Source: Desulfuromonas sp. SDB
GTDB lineage: Bacteria; SDB-A
Length of the DNA stretch: 11,797 nucleotides
Assembly: GCA_001412365.1 (NCBI GenBank)
Contig: LKUE01000398.1
Coordinates: forward strand, 1 to 11,797
Reading direction: 5' to 3'
Positions 7,760-11,797 of this stretch are shown here, piece by piece. Every line of letters begins with the position of its first letter. Within the stretch, counting starts at the first letter, position 1. The position numbers and the translations under genes were made by a program. The notes under the pieces are model-generated. The model was not told the DNA's origin and ran no database searches. It was given only the letters and a program-made list of their open reading frames with translations.

Positions 7760-7783
7760 TTGATATCAGGTTTATGATTAAAA

Positions 7784-8824
7784 ATGAAAAGAAAAGCTGA
7801 CCTTCTATTAAAAAAAAGTATTGATTCCCTTATTCTGTCAATTGAGCACTACAACCGGTTTTGGTCCTGCAGCAGGCACGAAGCGGTATTGATATTTTTA
7901 GACCGGGGATTTGAATTGCTTTTAAAAGCGGCAATAGTCCAGCGGGGAGGGAAAATAAGGGATCCCCGGGCTAAGGAGACCTATAATTTTTCACAGGTGT
8001 TGAGAAAGTGCCTGTCCAATTCTCCCCTGAAATGCCTTAATGATGATGATGCCCTCACTATACAGACAATCAACAGTTTAAGAGATGCTGCCCAGCATCA
8101 TATCCTGGACATCTCCGAAGAAATTTTATTTGTCTATGTTTTAGCAGGTTTTACCCTGTTCAAAAAACTTCTCACCGAGGTATTTAAAAAAGATATACTT
8201 GAATATATTCCTGAACGGGTAGTGCCTATTTTCACCGTACCCGTTGACGATATTTCCGAATTGATTAAAACTGAATTTAAGGATATAAAAAAAATGGTGT
8301 CTCCGGGTAAGCGGCGGAGGGTTCAAGCCAGGGCTAAATTAAGGGCATTGGTTATAATTGAAGAGTCGCTTTCAGGCATACGCTCCCAGCCCAGTGAAAA
8401 GGAATTGGGGTGGGTGGTTAGAAAAATTAGAGAAGGAGTGAGCTGGACTGAACTTTTCCCCCGGTTGAACTCCTTAATACTGGATATTTCGGGTAAAGGA
8501 CATAAAGTTGACCTCACTATCAATAAAAAGAAAGGAGAACCGGTGCATCTTGTCCCTGAAGGGACACCGGGGGGAACAATTATTGCGATTAAACATGTCA
8601 ATGAATTAAGTTTTTATTCCTTTGATTTAAAAAATTTGGCATCAAAATTAGGCATTGAGACAGATCAGTTAAAATCTTTAATTAATCAATACAATTTACA
8701 ATCATCAGATGAATATTTTAAGGAAATCAGAATCTGCAGCTCCTTATTTAAACGGTACAGTGTTAAAGCTTTAGAGTTTTTAAGAAAAAAAATTAATCCT
8801 GAACAAATCAGTGCAGTCACATAA
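7784..8824 (+). CDS. DUF3644-type protein with HEPN-like RNase motif
   Basis: A 346-residue cytosolic protein. The N-terminal 1-135 is all-helical and matches the DUF3644 pattern as I know it: SIDSLILSIEHYNR, then GFELLLKAAI, then SLRDAAQHHILDIS. The last contains R100-x4-H105 (also H106), the motif of HEPN RNases, with a polar residue right after the Arg as usual. Families with this domain often occur in phage-defence or abortive-infection settings. The middle (about 150-275) is basic and unassigned. The end (about 280-340: FDLKNLASKLGIETDQLKSL) looks like a helix-turn-helix. The ATG follows a stop codon three codons upstream in frame; its ribosome site is weak (CAGG 13 bases away). Codon and CCGG usage match the upstream genes, so there is no sign of recent transfer. 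The RNase role is an inference from the motif. Confidence 0.75.
   Translation: MKRKADLLLKKSIDSLILSIEHYNRFWSCSRHEAVLIFLDRGFELLLKAAIVQRGGKIRDPRAKETYNFSQVLRKCLSNSPLKCLNDDDALTIQTINSLRDAAQHHILDISEEILFVYVLAGFTLFKKLLTEVFKKDILEYIPERVVPIFTVPVDDISELIKTEFKDIKKMVSPGKRRRVQARAKLRALVIIEESLSGIRSQPSEKELGWVVRKIREGVSWTELFPRLNSLILDISGKGHKVDLTINKKKGEPVHLVPEGTPGGTIIAIKHVNELSFYSFDLKNLASKLGIETDQLKSLINQYNLQSSDEYFKEIRICSSLFKRYSVKALEFLRKKINPEQISAVT
8540..8570 (+). repeat. Intragenic hairpin within the DUF3644 gene
   Basis: TGTCCC-TGAA-GGGACA (8551-8566) is a perfect six-pair stem with a four-base loop. CCGGTG (8540-8545) and CACCGG (8565-8570) are also complementary and would compete for the same two bases. It lies in coding sequence for about residues 253-262 and may be a chance result of codon choice. 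Confidence 0.5.
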
Positions 8825-8865
8825 TATTTATACAGTATTTTAGAATAGTACATTGGAGGTAAAAT

Positions 8866-9453
8866 ATGTCTGAATTCTCAGAAAAAAATAAAAAAGTCCC
8901 TGATAAGCTGAGATATAGAAATTTATTTCTGGCTGGCTGCGGAGTCGGTAACCGGGTTGCCATGCTTCCCCTGAACAAAGATGAAGTGGATATAACCATG
9001 CTTAAACAATTTACCGACACATTACTGAATATTAATCTCAATCCAAGTCAAATTACTCCGGTTATGGAGGTAAAAAAAGTTTTAGAAAGTGATCATGGAA
9101 AAATCGATTCCAAGAGGAAGATGTATCTGATTGAAGACTTTCTTAAAACTATGAATAAAATTCCAGATTATGTACAGCAGGTTTCAGAACCTCAGGAGAA
9201 TGACTGGTTCCAGTTTGGTCATTATATGTACGATATTGTCACTACCATAATCTTTGGAAATAAAGATTGTACTGAAGTTGAGGGTAAACTAAATACAATA
9301 AAACAGATTTCCCAAAAAATATTAGATGATTCAGATTTACAGAACAAAGTTGACGAATTTATTGATAATATCCGCAATAAGAAATCATCTATTAAAATTA
9401 TGAACAACTGCAACGATATTGCCAACAAGGTTTCTGAATACCTTTTAACTTAG
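8866..9453 (+). CDS. Unrecognised 195-residue, mostly helical protein
   Basis: I do not recognise this protein. It has a charged N terminus (KNKKVPDKLRYR), then NLFLAGCGVGNRVAMLPL, which could be a small glycine-rich loop. The rest is dominated by predicted amphipathic helices rich in Lys, Asp, Asn and Ile. A conspicuous aromatic patch ENDWFQFGHYMYDIV lies near residues 112-126. Four cysteines are scattered. There is no convincing signal peptide or membrane segment, so it is probably cytosolic. GGAGGT at 8855-8860, five bases before the ATG, firmly supports the start and shows this is a real gene. It follows the DUF3644 gene by 41 bases and precedes the VirK-like gene by 11, all on one strand. 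A functional partnership with either neighbour is possible but unproven. Confidence 0.8.
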   Translation: MSEFSEKNKKVPDKLRYRNLFLAGCGVGNRVAMLPLNKDEVDITMLKQFTDTLLNINLNPSQITPVMEVKKVLESDHGKIDSKRKMYLIEDFLKTMNKIPDYVQQVSEPQENDWFQFGHYMYDIVTTIIFGNKDCTEVEGKLNTIKQISQKILDDSDLQNKVDEFIDNIRNKKSSIKIMNNCNDIANKVSEYLLT

Positions 9454-9464
9454 AGAGAATGAAT

Positions 9465-9938
9465 ATGAAGCGAACAATACTTTTTTCAATTTTAGTTATC
9501 TTTTGCCAGTATACTTTATATTCCGAAACAGTAAATATCTGCAGTTTCAATGATTTTTTAAATAGTCTTTTAAATGGAGAACAAATCAGGGTAGTAGTAG
9601 ATTATTCCCGTTGTCTGCTGGAAAGTGATGGAGAAATTTCAGATCAAGGTCCCCAGGCATGGGGAGGAATGAATGTTGAGGTATTTGAATATTTTGCCCC
9701 TGGATTATTAGGCAATGAATTTGGATTTGTAGCATTTTCTCATAACAGTTTTATTCAATTAGGACAGGATTTTATCTACGATTATGTTAAATTCAGGATT
9801 TTCAGCAATGATTCCTGTGAAATTTCGGTAATTTACCTGAATCCAGGCAACTTGGAAATACTGATGGAAGAGAAATTTATTACCGAGATAAATGACAGCT
9901 TCAATGACTGCGGATTGTTTTTATACATTGATGATTAG
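9465..9938 (+). CDS. Exported VirK-family protein
   Basis: A 157-residue precursor. MKRTILFSILVIFCQYTLYSE is a clear Sec signal peptide, cleaved near YSE, so the product is periplasmic or secreted. The mature part matches the VirK pattern as I recall it: a SFNDFLNSLLNGEQIRVVVDYSRC-type opening (helix, then a strand ending in Cys), GGMNVEVFEYF, then FVAFSHNSFI, and a strand region DYVKFRIFSNDS. Four cysteines in the mature part could form disulphides. VirK was named from an Agrobacterium virulence region but has no established biochemical role, and no conjugation or vir genes are present here. I chose 9465 rather than the ATG at 9459 because the GAGAG at 9453-9457 has normal spacing only to 9465. 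The gene is A+T-rich and lacks CCGG, unlike the genes to its left. Confidence 0.7.
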   Translation: MKRTILFSILVIFCQYTLYSETVNICSFNDFLNSLLNGEQIRVVVDYSRCLLESDGEISDQGPQAWGGMNVEVFEYFAPGLLGNEFGFVAFSHNSFIQLGQDFIYDYVKFRIFSNDSCEISVIYLNPGNLEILMEEKFITEINDSFNDCGLFLYIDD

Positions 9939-10020
9939 TTGTTTTTAATGAAGTTTCCATTTTATATATTGATATAGCGTTTGTTATAAAATATCTGATA
10001 TTATTATAGGTATTATATTA

Positions 10021-10025
10021 AGGAG
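10021..10025 (+). promoter_or_regulatory. Ribosome binding site deciding the start at 10032
   Basis: AGGAG lies six bases before the ATG at 10032. The frame can also be opened at TTG 10029, but spacing and codon type favour the ATG. The 93-base A+T-only-like spacer before it (9939-10031) probably carries a promoter, yet no -35/-10 pair with good spacing could be picked out. Confidence 0.65.
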
Positions 10026-10031
10026 AGTTTG

Positions 10032-10652
10032 ATGAAGAAAATTTTAATTTTATCAATATTGATGATTTTTTCTTTTAATATAGTTTACGGACTGAATTTT
10101 AGTTACGGTTTCAAGGCGGGATGGAATTATTCCTTTGTAAGTGGTAATGGCTTTGACAGTAAATATCCTTCCTATGGTTATTTGGCTGGTATTTTTCAAA
10201 ATTTGAAATTTAACAGATTATACAGTGTTCAGTCAGGCATATTTTTCAGCAAAAAAGGGGGTACAACCGGAGAGAGTTTAAATACAGAATCGGTGAATAT
10301 AGATTATGGTTTGAGTTATATGGATCTGCCATTTTTTCTATCTTTTCAACCTCTGGCTGAAAAGAACTGGTCATTAAGGGCAAATTTAGGCGGTTACATA
10401 TCTTACCTGATTCATGAGGATTTCCAAATACAAGATGACCAAGGAGTTAATGAAGTTGATATTGATATAGAAAATTATGACTACGGCATCTTAATCGGTT
10501 TAGAATCAATCTTTTTCCAGCAGTATTCATTAGATATTCAATATCAGAAGGGATTAAATGATATTTTTGTAAAATATCAGAATTTTCAAGATAAAAATTA
10601 CGAAATGTACAACAATACATTGAGTATAGTTGTGGGATTTTATATTTTATAA
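10032..10652 (+). CDS. Small outer-membrane beta-barrel protein (PorT/OMP_b-brl_2-like)
   Basis: A 206-residue precursor with a signal peptide (MKKILILSILMIFSFNIVYG, cleaved before LNFSYG). The mature part alternates polar and hydrophobic residues in short strands rich in Tyr, Phe and Gly: FSYGFKAGWNYSF, YSVQSGIFFSKKGG, YMDLPFFLSFQP, LRANLGGYISYLI, YGILIGLESIF, and a terminal strand LSIVVGFYIL. The 'YLDLPLxLxF' and 'GLRAGxNYS' style is that of the Bacteroidetes-type OMP_b-brl_2 family, consistent with an 8-10-strand barrel. The terminal residue is Leu rather than the classical Phe. The function is probably structural or adhesive rather than enzymatic. It is convergent with the large barrel gene, 48 bases apart. 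Few CCGG sites and high A+T set it apart from the left part of the window. Confidence 0.8.
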   Translation: MKKILILSILMIFSFNIVYGLNFSYGFKAGWNYSFVSGNGFDSKYPSYGYLAGIFQNLKFNRLYSVQSGIFFSKKGGTTGESLNTESVNIDYGLSYMDLPFFLSFQPLAEKNWSLRANLGGYISYLIHEDFQIQDDQGVNEVDIDIENYDYGILIGLESIFFQQYSLDIQYQKGLNDIFVKYQNFQDKNYEMYNNTLSIVVGFYIL

Positions 10653-10710
10653 AATACGAAAATAGGTAATATAAATAATCAATTGACTTTATAAAATAAT
10701 TTATATTTTA
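10643..10710. terminator. Paired A+T-only dyads between convergent genes, possible bidirectional transcript end
   Basis: TATTTTATAAAATA (10643-10656) is a perfect 14-base palindrome covering the stop codon of the + strand barrel gene. TAAAATA-attta-TATTTTA (10692-10710) covers the stop codon of the - strand barrel gene and uses the same seven-base arms. Such stems are weak without G-C pairs, so a terminator role is uncertain. No better terminator is visible between the two genes. Confidence 0.35.
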
Positions 10711-11669
10711 AATAATCCCACCGAGTAGATATATCTGAAAAAGAACTCGGTACCTGAAAAATAATTATCATGAACTAAGGGTAAATCAAGGCCTATTTCA
10801 AAATTTGAATTGAGGTTGGATAATTTAAGTATAACTGCTGGAGATAGAGATACTTTGGAAAATCCGCTGTTTAAAACATAATTTCTAGATCCGGTTGATT
10901 TAGTTTCAAATCCTTTGATAATTTCCATATTAGTTTGAATATCTACAAATTTATTTATATTAAAATTTAAGGCGAGGTTAAAATTTAGTACATCCCCGGC
11001 ATCAAATTCCAACTCTTCGTACTCCCAGGGAATAGGGGGAGGATTGTATACATAAACTTCATGAGTAAACCTCCCGGTGTAGGCATAACCAAAATGTAAA
11101 TTTATGTTACAATTATTTTGTTTAATTGAAAAATTAGTCCATAGACAGTAATCTCGTGATCCTGGGCTGGAAGGAAGAGCTGATTTATTATCCCCGGTAC
11201 TGAATTTTACTCCTAATCCAATGTTAAAACGATACATGCTGTTAATGTCAGAAAAAGGTTCATATCTTACTCGCACCAGTAAATCACTAACTTTATGGGT
11301 TTTCACTGAATCAGCCAGATTTTCAGTAAAATACATAATGTAAGGTATTCTGCAACCAATACTGAATCTTTTTAAACCAACATCTACACTAAAAATGTTA
11401 GTTAATCTTCCCTTTGCTTCTCCTTCATCATAGTAGGGAGGCTCATCTGATGGAAGATTGGAAATTGGATCCGTGTAATTAATATATCTGAGTTCATTTA
11501 TAACTCTTAAATGACCATTTTCAATTAGGTTGAAATCATTGCTGGAAATCGGTTCTCCAATAGTTCCCCTTAAATAATCAATATCCGGAGAATTGTATAC
11601 AGGAACTGGATTTGAAATAATCACGCCAACTGGCATGATTAAAAAAATTATAATTATAAATCTGGACAA
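10701..11669 (-). CDS. Outer-membrane beta-barrel protein, transporter-like (Phenol_MetA_deg style)
   Basis: A 322-residue precursor with an N-terminal signal (MSRFIIIIFLIMPVGVIISN). The mature region starts with a soluble-looking segment and then continues in about a dozen alternating strands: LTNIFSVDVGLKRFSIGCRIPY, LLVRVRYEPF, FNIGLGVKFSTGDNKSALPS, NINLHFGYAYTG, LNFNLALNFNIN, VSLSPAVILKL, FEIGLDLPL, FFFRYIYSVGLFKI. The G-x-K-x-S/P-T-G-D-x(n)-LPSSPGSRD element resembles the PF13557-type barrels annotated as transporters or phenol-degradation meta-pathway proteins. Substrate unknown. The start is TTG at 11669; AGGAGG (11680-11675 on this strand) sits five bases away, and an in-frame stop just upstream excludes a longer start. 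It reads toward the small barrel gene and away from an unseen gene at the right edge. Confidence 0.8.
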   Translation of the reverse strand: MSRFIIIIFLIMPVGVIISNPVPVYNSPDIDYLRGTIGEPISSNDFNLIENGHLRVINELRYINYTDPISNLPSDEPPYYDEGEAKGRLTNIFSVDVGLKRFSIGCRIPYIMYFTENLADSVKTHKVSDLLVRVRYEPFSDINSMYRFNIGLGVKFSTGDNKSALPSSPGSRDYCLWTNFSIKQNNCNINLHFGYAYTGRFTHEVYVYNPPPIPWEYEELEFDAGDVLNFNLALNFNINKFVDIQTNMEIIKGFETKSTGSRNYVLNSGFSKVSLSPAVILKLSNLNSNFEIGLDLPLVHDNYFSGTEFFFRYIYSVGLFKI

Positions 11670-11674
11670 CTCTT

Positions 11675-11680
11675 CCTCCT
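11675..11680 (-). promoter_or_regulatory. Ribosome binding site supporting a TTG start
   Basis: On the minus strand AGGAGG precedes the TTG at 11669 by five bases. It is the only start codon available before the upstream in-frame TAA at about 11682-11684, so the unusual TTG start is well supported. Confidence 0.75.
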
Positions 11681-11787
11681 TTTATTATAATATTAACTAA
11701 CTATATAGTAAAATTATAAAAAAGCGGCACTACCGTAAATTTAATGGAAAAAGCATAATCGGGGAAGTAAAATAGCAAAAATAACAT

Positions 11788-11794
11788 AGGAGGT
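11788..11794 (+). promoter_or_regulatory. Strong ribosome binding site of a gene starting just beyond the window
   Basis: AGGAGGT, a perfect complement to the 16S rRNA 3' end, lies three bases from the right edge with no start codon inside the window. A plus-strand gene is therefore expected to begin within the next ten or so bases, divergent from the barrel gene. Confidence 0.65.
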
Positions 11795-11797
11795 TGT

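Larger units (their letters stand above)
11670..11797. promoter_or_regulatory. Divergent intergenic region with candidate -10 box for the minus-strand gene
   Basis: The 128 bases between the minus-strand barrel gene and the right edge hold a perfect TATAAT read on the minus strand (11718-11713), about 43 bases before the TTG start. No matching TTGACA-like box is seen at 16-18 bases. On the plus strand TAAAAT at 11768-11773 is a weak candidate -10 for the gene beyond the edge. Both are suggestions only. Confidence 0.35.

Noticed and set aside
8911-8942. Lipobox LAGC in the orphan protein
   Set aside because: The four residues match a lipobox, but the hydrophobic run before the Cys is only about four residues and the preceding 18 are highly charged, so it would not act as a signal peptide.
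10683-10707. TTGACT followed by TATATT as a promoter
   Set aside because: The spacing is about 13 bases, too short, and it would drive transcription antisense into the minus-strand barrel gene.
1-11797. CRISPR array, tRNA, rRNA, insertion sequence or integrase
   Set aside because: No regularly spaced repeats, cloverleaf-like segments, transposase or recombinase motifs were found on either strand.

Overview
The window is A+T-rich DNA from a Gram-negative (diderm) bacterium: it encodes two outer-membrane beta-barrel proteins, Sec-type signal peptides and a PAS-rich hybrid histidine kinase. Clear AGGAG/GGAGG ribosome binding sites precede many starts, which argues against Bacteroidetes proper. 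The style (eukaryote-like dCMP deaminase, PIN-PhoH protein, VirK-like protein, small OMP barrel) would fit an FCB-group candidate phylum such as Cloacimonadota or a relative. This placement is an inference from style, not a demonstrated assignment.

Region 1 (1-7709, + strand) is a compact co-directional run of seven genes. It holds a hybrid histidine kinase cut off by the left edge, a glyoxalase-like/nitroreductase-like fusion, dCMP deaminase, a HAD phosphatase with an altered catalytic motif, a secreted polysaccharide deacetylase, a probably exported metallo-beta-lactamase-fold hydrolase, and a PIN-PhoH ATPase. The middle four (3368-6323) overlap by 8, 11 and 4 bases, so they are almost certainly one translationally coupled operon. 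It mixes cytosolic nucleotide/phosphate chemistry with two exported hydrolases.

Region 2 (7784-9453, + strand) holds a DUF3644-type protein with a HEPN-like R-x4-H motif, a family I associate with RNA cleavage and defence, and an unrecognised 195-residue protein. The PIN-PhoH gene just upstream is also predicted to act on RNA, so two unrelated RNA-acting protein classes lie side by side. This is the best candidate here for an undescribed functional pairing, but only adjacency supports it.

Region 3 (9465-10652, + strand) encodes two small exported proteins, a VirK-family protein and an 8-10-strand-type outer-membrane barrel. It is visibly A+T-richer than the rest and nearly lacks the CCGG tetranucleotide that is abundant elsewhere.

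Region 4 (10701-11669, - strand) is a larger outer-membrane barrel protein, convergent with the small barrel. Its promoter region is shared with a gene that must begin just beyond the right edge, because a perfect AGGAGGT site ends three bases before the window does.

No tRNA, rRNA, CRISPR array, transposase or integrase was seen, and no gene-free stretch exceeds 300 bases. No classical GC-rich hairpin plus U-run terminator was found.
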